Positions 1-8,078 of a DNA stretch of 64,000 nucleotides are shown piece by piece. The stretch lies in the NCBI GenBank assembly GCA_021299385.1, contig JAJTGZ010000008.1:1-64000 (forward strand). Reading direction: 5' to 3'. Below the pieces are notes generated by a model. The model was not told the DNA's origin. It ran no database searches and saw only the letters and a list, made by a program, of their open reading frames with translations. Both the position numbers and the translations under genes were made by a program. Source of the DNA: Phycisphaeraceae bacterium (lineage in GTDB: Bacteria > Planctomycetota > Phycisphaerae > Phycisphaerales > UBA1924). The stretch's first letter is position 1; the number at the start of each line of letters is the position of its first letter.

Positions 1-1
1 G

Positions 2-184
2 TATCTGGTGCTGGTCCGCAAGCTCCTAAGAGAACGGCTGTATGACGGGGCCTGCTTCATGCTCTCGGAGGCACTAGCCATCGAGAGTGGCAAGTTTGTC
101 GAGCCTGACCCCGAGCTGATGTTTGCTGGGTTTGTGGGGTCTCTTATCGGGCATGTTCAGGTGGGTATCAATAGGATTGCTTAA
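2..184 (+). CDS. C-terminal end of an unknown protein (partial)
   Basis: The reading frame is already open at the window edge and ends at TAA 182-184, leaving 60 residues. The visible part starts YLVLVRKLL and reads as mixed helix with hydrophobic stretches (FVGSLIGHVQVGI near the end). No motif allows a family call. The start lies outside the window. It could instead be chance open frame, but it has no internal stop and GC-rich third positions. Confidence 0.4.
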   Translation, partial: YLVLVRKLLRERLYDGACFMLSEALAIESGKFVEPDPELMFAGFVGSLIGHVQVGINRIA

Positions 185-299
185 GAATGTATGTGATGTT
201 CGGCCCTTGCGGGGGGCTTGATGCCGTTGTTTGCTGGGGGGGATAAGCGGATGGCTGCAAAATCGCGTGAAACTGTGGGTATCGAGGCCTGAGCGCTGG

Positions 300-305
300 T
301 ATGCT
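300..305 (+). promoter_or_regulatory. TANNCT box (TATGCT), putative -10 for leaderless transcript
   Basis: TATGCT preceded by TGG (extended -10 form) lies 8 nt before the ATG at 314, and no Shine-Dalgarno sequence is present. One of thirteen such boxes in the window. Confidence 0.5.
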
Positions 306-313
306 TTTGGCCT

Positions 314-1369
314 ATGACCACCCCTGACCAGTTACGGCTGGCGCAACCCGCGGCCAGGCCAAGCCCGCCTATGGCCGGGGGGGGCGTGCCCCCTGTGGCG
401 GGGGCGTTTTCGTGTGCGGCGGTGATCGACATCGGGTCCAACTCGATCCGCCTGGCCGTGGCCCACCGGCAGGGGAGCGGGGATTACAAGGTCGTCTATG
501 AGCAGCGTGCCGCGACCCGGCTGGCCAAGGACCTGGACCATACCGGGCACCTTGATGACGGGGCCGTGCGCAAGAGCGTCGAGGGGATCACGGCGATGGT
601 GCACGCCGCACGGGGGCATGGGGCTGAGGTAGTGCGTGCGGTGGCAACGAGCGCGGTGCGTGAGGCGAGCGATGCGTGGGTGTTTGTCGATGCCGTGCGT
701 GCCGCGTGTGGCGTTGAGGTTGAGGTCATCACCGGGCATGAGGAGGGGCGGCTGGCGTTTGTCGGCGCGGCAAGGGCCTTTGACCTGCGCAAGGGTGCCA
801 GCGCGGTGCTGGATGTCGGCGGCGGCAGCAGCGAGCTGGTGATGGCCGAGCATGGGAAGATCAGGCGGATCATCTCCTGGCCCGTCGGCGCGGTTCGGCT
901 GACGGAGCGTTTCGGCGGGCCGGCGCTGGCGCCGACGGAGGGGTACAAGGAGATGAAGAAGTTTTTGGACAAGCTCGTCAGCCGGGGTGCTCGGCGTGTG
1001 GATGCGCCGATCAAGACGTTCGTGGCGACAGGGGGTACGCTGAGCAGCTTGGGGCTGATGAAGGCGGTGGCCCAGGGGGGTGCGCGGGGAGCGGGGCGGG
1101 TTGAGCCGCACGACCGGGTGGCGTTGCAGAGAGCGGTGCAGGGGTTGGAGGTCTCACGCGGGGAGGTCAAGGAGATGCTCGCATCGCTTCGGCAGATGAG
1201 CGCCAGCGAGCGTGCGCGGGTGCCGGGGCTGAGCAGGGACCGCTCGGAGATCATCGTCGCGGGTGTGCTGACGGTGCATCGGGTGATGAAAGCGCTGGGG
1301 TGCAAGCGCGTGTTGATCCACAGCGGGAGCATCCGCGATGGGGTGCTGGCGGAGATGTTTGCGCGGTGA
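314..1369 (+). CDS. Ppx/GppA family phosphatase (exopolyphosphatase / pppGpp phosphohydrolase)
   Basis: A 351-residue protein of the ASKHA fold. The phosphate-1 motif DIGSNSIRLAV is near residue 40 and the second loop DVGGGSSELV near residue 160. A Gly-rich motif, FVATGGTLSSLG, follows near 240. Family members hydrolyse polyphosphate or the 5'-phosphate of pppGpp in the cytoplasm. The length fits the short form that lacks the C-terminal HD-type domain of E. coli Ppx. The first 35 residues are Pro/Gly-rich and outside the domain, but the upstream TATGCT box supports this ATG. Which substrate it uses cannot be told from sequence. Confidence 0.9.
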   Translation: MTTPDQLRLAQPAARPSPPMAGGGVPPVAGAFSCAAVIDIGSNSIRLAVAHRQGSGDYKVVYEQRAATRLAKDLDHTGHLDDGAVRKSVEGITAMVHAARGHGAEVVRAVATSAVREASDAWVFVDAVRAACGVEVEVITGHEEGRLAFVGAARAFDLRKGASAVLDVGGGSSELVMAEHGKIRRIISWPVGAVRLTERFGGPALAPTEGYKEMKKFLDKLVSRGARRVDAPIKTFVATGGTLSSLGLMKAVAQGGARGAGRVEPHDRVALQRAVQGLEVSRGEVKEMLASLRQMSASERARVPGLSRDRSEIIVAGVLTVHRVMKALGCKRVLIHSGSIRDGVLAEMFAR

Positions 1370-1458
1370 GGGGGCTTTGCGCCCAGCTGCGCCGGCGTGG
1401 ACGCAGCCGGGGCAGTAGGGCCGGGGTTGTGGGGTTGTGCTCGGGCAATAATTTCTGG

Positions 1459-1464
1459 TATGCT
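1459..1464 (+). promoter_or_regulatory. TANNCT box (TATGCT), putative -10
   Basis: TATGCT preceded by TGG is 6 nt before the ATG at 1471. A TTGTGC hexamer 18 nt upstream (1435-1440) could serve as -35. No Shine-Dalgarno sequence is seen. Confidence 0.5.
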
Positions 1465-1470
1465 CTCGGC

Positions 1471-2775
1471 ATGGCACAGCTCCCCGCACCGGTGATTGTG
1501 ATCCCTGGGATTACCGCGACGTACCTTCGCAACGAGTATCCGCTGCCGCCTGAGGTGCTCTGGACGGTGCTGCACAACGACTATCAGCGGATCACACTGC
1601 ACCCGGACGATTTGCGGTACGAGGCCCTGGGGCCGGCGCGTGTGGTGCCCGACCAGGTCTTTGAGGTGGCCTACCGCGAACTGATCAGCGAACTGCGGTA
1701 CAACCTGCAAGCCAGCGAGGAGAAGCCGGTGCCGGTGTACCCGTTCGGGTACGACTGGCGGCAGCCGTTGGCGGCGACGGAGGAGCGCCTGGCCGGGTAT
1801 GTGCGGGAGGTGATCGGCCGGACCAAACTCCTTCGGCATTACGACGCGGAGGGGTATGGGGATGACCCGCGTGTGAACATTGTTGCGCACTCGATGGGTG
1901 GTTTGATTGCCGCGGGGTATATCGAACGGTACAAGGCAGAGGCACGGGTGGGGAAGGTTGTGTCGCTGGCGACGCCCTTTAACGGTTCGTTCGAGGCGGT
2001 GCTGAAGATCACCACGGGCACGGCGGCTCTGGGCGGCAGCGAGCCGGCCTCGCGCGAGCGCGACGCGGCGCGTTTGATGCCCGCGCTCTACCACCTGATC
2101 CCGGACTTTGCCGGGGCGTTGGAGGTGGATGCGGGGTTACCGGCGAGCCTGTATGACCCTGGGCTTTGGCAGCCGAGCGTGGTCAAGACGCTCTCGGGGT
2201 TCATCAAGGAGCGTGGGCTTGTCAAGGTGGACCCGGAAGCGCAGGCGGGTGCGCTTTTTTCATCGATGCTTGCCGAGGCGCGGGCGCACCGCGCACGCTT
2301 GGACGCGATGCGTCTAGCCGATGCGGGCCTTGCTGATGATGACTGGCTGTGCGTGGTCGGGTGCGGCTCCAAGACGCGTGTTCGGCTGCGGATCGGCACG
2401 CGGAACGGGAAGCCGGAGTTTGACCTGGCCTCAGACGACCGCGAAAACAAATGGGGGGACGGCGACCCGGCGACGGCCCGCCTGACCGGGGACGGGACGG
2501 TCCCGTTCAACGCCGCGGTCCCGGCGTTTGTGCCCATCGAGAAGGTTGTGTGTGTAACGCCCGAGGACTATGGGTATTGGGAGGTGCAAGACCGCCTGAC
2601 CAGTGCCGCGGCGGGGTTCCACGGCATCTTGCCCAATATGGACATGCTGCACAGGTTGATCGTGCGGTTCTTTGCCGGCAAGCCGGACGGGCACAAGAAC
2701 ACGTGGGGGCGGCCCGCGCCGGGGGTGGCGGCGGCGCGGTGGAAACCGCCGTTGAAGCTCGAGGGAAAAGTCTGA
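1471..2775 (+). CDS. LCAT-like alpha/beta hydrolase (acyltransferase or lipase)
   Basis: The protein has 434 residues. It opens with a hydrophobic strand and oxyanion-type segment (PVIVIPGITATYL), has a YPFGYDWRQP motif like the FPYDWR segment of lecithin:cholesterol acyltransferases near residue 90, and carries the nucleophile elbow AHSMGG with Ser141. A possible catalytic Asp sits in the LTGDGTVPF segment, a motif common in this family. The open frame extends upstream to 1300, but homology and the TATGCT box favour this ATG. The substrate is unknown. No signal peptide is seen, so it is probably cytoplasmic. Confidence 0.8.
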   Translation: MAQLPAPVIVIPGITATYLRNEYPLPPEVLWTVLHNDYQRITLHPDDLRYEALGPARVVPDQVFEVAYRELISELRYNLQASEEKPVPVYPFGYDWRQPLAATEERLAGYVREVIGRTKLLRHYDAEGYGDDPRVNIVAHSMGGLIAAGYIERYKAEARVGKVVSLATPFNGSFEAVLKITTGTAALGGSEPASRERDAARLMPALYHLIPDFAGALEVDAGLPASLYDPGLWQPSVVKTLSGFIKERGLVKVDPEAQAGALFSSMLAEARAHRARLDAMRLADAGLADDDWLCVVGCGSKTRVRLRIGTRNGKPEFDLASDDRENKWGDGDPATARLTGDGTVPFNAAVPAFVPIEKVVCVTPEDYGYWEVQDRLTSAAAGFHGILPNMDMLHRLIVRFFAGKPDGHKNTWGRPAPGVAAARWKPPLKLEGKV

Positions 2776-2817
2776 ACCGAGGCGAACGGATTTCGGCCTC
2801 GGCGTTGGGTGTGGGCG

Positions 2818-4365
2818 CTACCGGCGCAGCAGCAAGCCCCCGGCCAGGCCGTAGAGCATGGTCAACGCGACGATCGCGAGGATGTTGACAACGATGCCCG
2901 CGCGGATCATGTGCGCGGTGCGGAGCCGGCCAGTGGCATAGACGATGGCGTTGGGCGGGGTAGCCACCGGGAGCATGAACCCGAAACTCGCTGATAAGAC
3001 GGCCGGAAAGATCAGCAACAGCGGGTCGACGCCCATGCCATTGGCCGCCGAGGCGAGCACGGGGATGACCGTCGCGGCGACGGCCGTGTTGCTGGCCAGC
3101 TCGCTCAGGGCGGTGATGACGACGGCCACAACAAAGATGAGCACGACGGGGTTGACGCCCTTGAGGAAGGTAAAGATCGAGCCGATGGCGTTGGTCAACC
3201 CAGAGGTGTCCATCGCGGCGGCGAGGGAGAGCCCGCCGCCGAAGAGGACGAGCACCTCCCAGGGGACGCGTGCAAAGTCTGCTGCGCGCAGCACGAAGCG
3301 GTCGCGCCGGCCCGCGGTCGGGAGTGCGAACAGGAGCACCGCCGAGGCGATGGCCACACCGGCGTCGGAGAGGCGCGGCACCCATGTGCCGTCGGGGTGG
3401 AGGTCGCCAAGCCCGAGCAACCGGCAGAAGGTTTCGCGACCGGTCCACCACGCCACGGCAGCGAGGAAGACGGCGACGGTGGTCCACTCCGCGCCCGAGA
3501 GTGGGCCAAGCTCCTTGAGCTTGGCCCTGGCGAAGGAACGATCCGCCAAGGCCGGCACGCCCCCCAGCGGGTGCAGGACGCGCGTGAGCAGGAGCCAGAC
3601 CAGCGGCAGCAGGATCAAGACCAGCGGCATCGCCGCGGTCATCCAACGCGCAAAGTCGAGCTCGTGCCCCTGGTGCCGGGAGAGGTAGGAGACGGCAAAG
3701 GCGTTCGGGGGCGTCCCGATGGGGGTGGCGATCCCGCCGATGGACGCGGCATAGGCAACCCCCAGGAGCATGCAGCAGGCGAACGGGCCTGGCGAAGGGG
3801 GTGTGCCCGGCGGATCGACAGCAGGGTCAGCGCCCGTCAACGCCCTTTGCTCGCTCATGGCGACAAGCCCCATGGCGATCGGGAGCATCATCAGCGCCGA
3901 GGCGGTGTTGGAGACCCACATCGACAAGATCGCGGTGGCGAGCATCACGCCGGCGACCAAGGCCGACGGGCGAGTGCCGAAGACCTGCACGATCAGCAGG
4001 GCGATCCGGCGGTGCAGCCCGGATTTTTCAAAGGCGATCCCGAGCAGAAAACCACCCAGGAACAGGAAGATCAGAGGATCACCATACTGTGCCGCGATCG
4101 ATCCGATGCCCATGACCCCGAGGATCGGGAACAGCAGCAGAGGGAGCAGGGCCGTCGCGGCCAGGGGCACCGCTTCGGTCAGCCACCATGTGGCCATGAG
4201 AACCCCCACGGCACAGACCATCCGCGGGCTTGCACCCAGCCCGGGCGCCAGGGAAGGAAACGCCAGGTAGACGGCAACGGCCAGCAACGGCCCGAGCAGC
4301 AAGCCCGCACGGGCCGGGATGCCCCAGGGGGTGCTCTGGGGGTTGTGGGTTGCGGGCTCATTCAT
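2818..4365 (-). CDS. SLC13/DASS family sodium-coupled anion transporter
   Basis: A 515-residue inner-membrane protein with about eleven hydrophobic segments. Both Ser-Asn-Thr signatures of the divalent anion:Na+ symporter family are present: SNTASALMMLP in the first half and ASNTAVAATVIP in the second, the latter followed by LPVATPPNAIVYATG. These hairpins bind sodium and the carboxylate or sulfate substrate. It begins 11 nt after the ndk stop on the same strand and is probably co-transcribed with it. Substrate choice (dicarboxylate, citrate or sulfate) is not readable from sequence. Confidence 0.88.
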   Translation of the reverse strand: MNEPATHNPQSTPWGIPARAGLLLGPLLAVAVYLAFPSLAPGLGASPRMVCAVGVLMATWWLTEAVPLAATALLPLLLFPILGVMGIGSIAAQYGDPLIFLFLGGFLLGIAFEKSGLHRRIALLIVQVFGTRPSALVAGVMLATAILSMWVSNTASALMMLPIAMGLVAMSEQRALTGADPAVDPPGTPPSPGPFACCMLLGVAYAASIGGIATPIGTPPNAFAVSYLSRHQGHELDFARWMTAAMPLVLILLPLVWLLLTRVLHPLGGVPALADRSFARAKLKELGPLSGAEWTTVAVFLAAVAWWTGRETFCRLLGLGDLHPDGTWVPRLSDAGVAIASAVLLFALPTAGRRDRFVLRAADFARVPWEVLVLFGGGLSLAAAMDTSGLTNAIGSIFTFLKGVNPVVLIFVVAVVITALSELASNTAVAATVIPVLASAANGMGVDPLLLIFPAVLSASFGFMLPVATPPNAIVYATGRLRTAHMIRAGIVVNILAIVALTMLYGLAGGLLLRR

Positions 4366-4376
4366 GGCCCGGAAGC

Positions 4377-4847
4377 CTACTCGGGCTTGCCGCCGGCGTG
4401 GTCGTAGATCCAGGCGTCGGCGTTGCGGGACCAGTTGAGGAGTTCGCCGGGGGCGAAGAAGAGTTTGAGTTCGCGCTCGGCGGCCTCGGGGGAGTCTGAG
4501 CCGTGGATGAGGTTGAAGGAGTTGCTGACGCCCAGGTCGCCGCGGATGGTGCCGGGGTTGGCCTTGGAGCCGAAGGTGGCGCCCATCATGTTGCGTGCGA
4601 TGGCGATGGCGCCGTTGCCACGCAGGGCCAGGACAACGACGGGTGAACTGGTCATGAACTTGACGAGGCCGGGGTAGAACCCACGCTCCTTGTGCGCCTC
4701 GTAGTGCGTCGCGGCAAGCTGCTGGCTGATCTGCATGAGCTTGATCCCGACGACCTGCAGGCCTTTTTGCTCGAAGCGCGAAAGAATCTGCCCACAGAGG
4801 CCACGCTGCACGGCGTCGGGCTTGAAGATGATGAGGGTGGTTTCCAT
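4377..4847 (-). CDS. ndk: Nucleoside diphosphate kinase
   Basis: A 156-residue enzyme that transfers gamma-phosphate between nucleoside tri- and diphosphates through a phospho-histidine. The start METTLIIFKPDAV matches the family N-terminus, and the active-site motif NLIHGSDS holds the catalytic His115. An AAGGAAG Shine-Dalgarno sequence sits just upstream of ATG 4847, so longer open frame upstream is not used. It is slightly longer than the usual 140-150 residues because of a C-terminal extension. Likely operon with the SLC13 transporter downstream. Confidence 0.97.
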   Translation of the reverse strand: METTLIIFKPDAVQRGLCGQILSRFEQKGLQVVGIKLMQISQQLAATHYEAHKERGFYPGLVKFMTSSPVVVLALRGNGAIAIARNMMGATFGSKANPGTIRGDLGVSNSFNLIHGSDSPEAAERELKLFFAPGELLNWSRNADAWIYDHAGGKPE

Positions 4848-4929
4848 AAGGGTCTTCCTTTGGTGGAGTGGTGAATGGGGGCGGAGTGTAGGGGGTGTTT
4901 GTGCGGGTTGGAAGCCTGCATCGCGGGGG

Positions 4930-5973
4930 TTACCTCGCCGGGAGCTCCCACGGCGTGCCCGGGGTGTAGCCGATGAGGTTGTAGAGTTCCTGGCGTGTCT
5001 GCATCTTGGCCAGGAAGGGTTGGACACTGCCGGCGGTTTGCAGCTCGGCCAATGCCGCGGCGACTGCGCCCATCGCCACGCGCAGGAGGCTGACGGGATA
5101 GATGACGACGTGATAGCCCATCTGCTTGAACTGGCTCAGGGGTGTGATGGGGGTTTTGCCAAACTCGGTCATGTTGGCCAGCAGAAGGACGCCGGGTGCG
5201 CGGGCCTTGAGCCTGGTGGCAAAGGTGGCGAACTCGTCGAGGGTCGTCAGGCCCTCGGGGAAGATCATCTCGGCCCCGGCTTGGCAATAGGCGTGGGCAC
5301 GGTCGATGGCGGCGTCCAAACCTTCGACGCCACGCGCATCGGTGCGGGCACAGATGATGATGGCCGGGGGGGACGGGTACCCCCACGCTCCGCGTGGGGA
5401 GTCGGTTGATTCTTTGGTCGTGTCTTCACGGCCGGGGGTTTGGAGATCCCCCACACGGAGTGTGGGGGTACCCGGCCCCACGCGGAGCGTGGGGGTACCC
5501 ATAGCACTCAAGTCTTGTGCGGCTTTGGCGGCCCAAGTGATTTTCTCGACCATGTGCTCGGTGCTGATGAGGGCCTTGCCGTCGAGGTGCCCGCAACGCT
5601 TGGGGAATGCCTGGTCCTCGATGTGCAGCCCCGCGGCGCCGGCGGCGTGGTAGTCAATCACCGTCCGGCGAACCATCTCGGCCTCCCCAAAGCCCGTGTC
5701 GGCATCGGCTAAGACCGGCAGGCCGGTGGCCTGGTGAATCTCCCTAATCACCCGACAAAAGTGCTCGACCGTCAGCAGCCCAACATCCGGCACGCCGGCG
5801 CAGACGCTCGTTGCCGCCCCGGAGACATACGTGCCCGAGAACCCCGCCTGAGCCACGGCACGGGCGCACAGGGCGTTGAATGAGCCGGGCATCGGGATAC
5901 ACCCTTGCTCGGCGATCAGGGCACGCAGGCACTCGGCGGGGGTGCGGGGGTTTGTGGGTGAGGGGGAAGTCAT
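4930..5973 (-). CDS. prpB: Methylisocitrate lyase / PrpB-like isocitrate lyase superfamily protein with repeat insertion
   Basis: A 347-residue PEP mutase/isocitrate lyase superfamily enzyme. It carries the metal-binding ADADTGFG motif, the catalytic KRCGH loop, ARTDAR and ANMTEFG. PrpB cleaves 2-methylisocitrate to succinate and pyruvate in propionate breakdown. Usual length is about 295 residues. The excess is an insert at about residues 156-200 (GTPTLRVGPGTPTLRVG... SPRGAWGYPSP), encoded by three palindromic repeat copies at 5375-5500, in a surface region before the ARTDAR strand. No other propionate genes are nearby, so a related lyase activity is possible. A TAACCT box 5 nt upstream sets the ATG. 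Confidence 0.85.
   Translation of the reverse strand: MTSPSPTNPRTPAECLRALIAEQGCIPMPGSFNALCARAVAQAGFSGTYVSGAATSVCAGVPDVGLLTVEHFCRVIREIHQATGLPVLADADTGFGEAEMVRRTVIDYHAAGAAGLHIEDQAFPKRCGHLDGKALISTEHMVEKITWAAKAAQDLSAMGTPTLRVGPGTPTLRVGDLQTPGREDTTKESTDSPRGAWGYPSPPAIIICARTDARGVEGLDAAIDRAHAYCQAGAEMIFPEGLTTLDEFATFATRLKARAPGVLLLANMTEFGKTPITPLSQFKQMGYHVVIYPVSLLRVAMGAVAAALAELQTAGSVQPFLAKMQTRQELYNLIGYTPGTPWELPAR
5375..5500. repeat. Three palindromic repeats inserted in the prpB-like gene
   Basis: Copies at 5375-5399, 5448-5473 and 5475-5500 share a GGTACCCCCACGC / GCGTGGGG palindromic core. The first is inverted relative to the other two. The block keeps the reading frame open and adds about 45 residues to the enzyme. 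Confidence 0.85.
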
Positions 5974-5978
5974 GCGCG

Positions 5979-5984
5979 AGGTTA
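5979..5984 (-). promoter_or_regulatory. TANNCT box (TAACCT) upstream of the prpB-like gene
   Basis: On the minus strand TAACCT is 5 nt before ATG 5973. No Shine-Dalgarno sequence is seen. Confidence 0.4.
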
Positions 5985-6104
5985 GGTGGGAACATGCCGG
6001 TGCAGGGGGCGCATGGGTGCGGGGGCAGAAGTAGCAAACCCGTGCTGCCGGGGGGCGATATGATCTGCCGAGCGAACTCCTGAGCCTTGTTTGAGGGAAG
6101 ACCC

Positions 6105-7781
6105 ATGCACCGCGCGATCCGATCACTCTTGGCCAAGGCCCGCACGCACATCAGCAAGGGGGCGGCAAGGCCGCGGGCGAGCAGAAGCCTGTTTGAGGCG
6201 CTCGAACGGCGCGAGATGATGATCGTATCGGTCGCTACGCCGCTGCCGGACATCACGGCGGTGCCGCGTGGGAGTGGGGCGGTTACGGTGGGCCTGGCGG
6301 GGCGTTTCAACGACCCGGCGTACACCAACCGCGTGCGGTTTGCGACCAACTCAGGGGACTTGGATATCAACCTGACACCGGGTGTAGCACCGAACACTGT
6401 GGCCAATTTTTTGGCGTATGTCAACGCCGGGCGTTACGACAACACCATCTTCCACCAGACGCTCCGGGTCGCGGCCGACCCGCTGGGCACGAACACCGCC
6501 AATGGGATTGGGATTCTACAAGGTGGGGGCTACCGGGTTCCGACGGCGACGTACACGTCGACGCCCCCGACGCAGGCGATGAGGCCGCAACCGATCACAA
6601 CCAACGCGCCGATCAACCTTGAGAATGCGACAGGGAACGTGCGCGGGACGATTGCGATGGCCCGTGGGGCGTCGCCAAACTCGGCGACAAGCCAGTTCTT
6701 TTTCAACGTAACGAACAACCCGACGCTGAACCAGACATCGTCGGGCACGGGCAGCGCGGTCTTCGGGCAGGTGCTGCCCGAGAGCCTTCCGGTGCTGGAT
6801 TCGCTCTTTGGCTTCACGCGGACGAACTTTGCCGACGACTTCAACTCGCCCGCTTTCGGGTCGATGCCGCTGCGGACGCAGCCGACGGACCCGGGCTTTG
6901 TGCCGCTGCCGATCGCCCCCTCGGCGTACCTGCGGATCAACACTGCCACGAGCGTCGTCGCGGGGTACGCGGCCACGAGCAGCAACACCAATATCGCCAC
7001 TGTGGCGATCGTCAACGGGGAGTTGGTTGTAACCCCTGTGCTCGGTGCGCTGGGCACCGTGAGCATCACCGTGCAGGCGATCTCCTTCAGCGGCAACGCC
7101 GTCGACAATGCCAGCGACACCTTCAACGTTACCATCGTCCCCGCCGCGCCCACGGCCAGCACGCTGCAGACGCGCGACAACCGGGCGGTCGGGACTTCGT
7201 TGAACCTCTACGCCGTCGGCGTGCGCGACACCGACAGCGCCATCGCACGCGTGGACTTCTACCGCGATACCAACGGCAACGGTACCTTCGACGACGGCGT
7301 CGACCTGGAGCTGGGCAGCGACAGCTCCCAGCTCAACGGGTACAGCGCACGCGTTGACACCAGCACGTTCAGCGTCGGCGCCAACACCATCTTTGCCCGC
7401 ATCGTCGATGCCGACGGGCCGGCGACGATCATCACACAGACGGTCAATATGGTCGCACGCCCGACCTCGACAACCGTTACGCCCCCGGCCGGTGCCGTCA
7501 ACGCGCGCGACAGCTACACGGTGGAGATCGCCGGTGTTACGCCGACGAACACGAATGTCCGCCGTGTCTCGGTCTTCCTGGATGCCAACGGCGACGGGAA
7601 CTTCAACCCCTTCACCGACCGCCTGCTCGGCAACGCCGTCTACAACACCACGACTGGCAACTGGGTCTTCACCGGCAAGGCCTCGCAGCTGGAGGTGGGC
7701 GCCAACCGCCTGTTCATCCGCGTGCAGGACATCTTCGCCAACCTGGGAACGGTGCAGAGCACGACGGTTACGGTTGGGTGA
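6105..7781 (+). CDS. Secreted cyclophilin-like protein with LEPR-like motif, paralogue 1
   Basis: The protein has 558 residues. A basic N-terminus (MHRAIRSLLAKAR) leads to LFEALERREMM, the planctomycete LEPR-XLL-type motif of exported proteins. Residues about 75-240 are a cyclophilin-type peptidyl-prolyl isomerase domain (TIFHQTL, ILQGGGY, SQFFFNV, AVFGQV). The Arg of the usual FHR catalytic motif is Gln118 here, and the His of HTVFG is Ala, so activity may be lost. After a cadherin/Ig-like stretch come Asp/Asn-rich loops (DTNGNGTFDDGVD, DANGDGNFNPFTD) resembling calcium sites. GAGGGAAG before ATG 6105 is the ribosome site. A tandem paralogue follows. Confidence 0.8.
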   Translation: MHRAIRSLLAKARTHISKGAARPRASRSLFEALERREMMIVSVATPLPDITAVPRGSGAVTVGLAGRFNDPAYTNRVRFATNSGDLDINLTPGVAPNTVANFLAYVNAGRYDNTIFHQTLRVAADPLGTNTANGIGILQGGGYRVPTATYTSTPPTQAMRPQPITTNAPINLENATGNVRGTIAMARGASPNSATSQFFFNVTNNPTLNQTSSGTGSAVFGQVLPESLPVLDSLFGFTRTNFADDFNSPAFGSMPLRTQPTDPGFVPLPIAPSAYLRINTATSVVAGYAATSSNTNIATVAIVNGELVVTPVLGALGTVSITVQAISFSGNAVDNASDTFNVTIVPAAPTASTLQTRDNRAVGTSLNLYAVGVRDTDSAIARVDFYRDTNGNGTFDDGVDLELGSDSSQLNGYSARVDTSTFSVGANTIFARIVDADGPATIITQTVNMVARPTSTTVTPPAGAVNARDSYTVEIAGVTPTNTNVRRVSVFLDANGDGNFNPFTDRLLGNAVYNTTTGNWVFTGKASQLEVGANRLFIRVQDIFANLGTVQSTTVTVG

Positions 7782-8078
7782 TGGGAGTTTGACTCCAGTG
7801 GTCTCTGAGGCCCCAGAGAAGAAACCGATGGGGTTTACTCAGAGAGCAGAGGTTCAGAGGGGAAATGCCGAGTCTCGGTTTGGGTTGTGTTTGGATTATC
7901 GGTCTGGTTTTTTGCTGGGGGAACAAAGGTGCATTGGGGCGCGTATGGATGGCGGGGTGCGAATGATGCATACTGACCAACTTTGATTGGCAAAGCGGGT
8001 GGGCGTGTGGTATGACGTTGTAGCCCAGCCGAGCCTTTGGCCCCCCCACTGCTGACTGAACCGACTGCAAGGAGCCGC
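7782..8078. other. Spacer between the two cyclophilin-like genes
   Basis: No gene is seen. At 7800-7860 there is a CTCAGAG-AGCAGAGG repeat that also follows the second paralogue (9775-9840), so the 3' flank was duplicated with the gene. The rest probably holds the promoter of the second gene. Confidence 0.5.
7987..8016 (+). promoter_or_regulatory. Candidate promoter of cyclophilin-like paralogue 2
   Basis: TTGGCA (7987-7992) and TATGAC (8011-8016) are 18 nt apart, about 60 nt before the start codon. Matches are partial. Confidence 0.35.

Noticed and set aside
496-2094. Long open frame on the minus strand opposite the Ppx/GppA and hydrolase genes
   Set aside because: It is Arg/Pro/His-rich with no motif, and the plus strand carries two recognised proteins. 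High GC makes antisense frames long.
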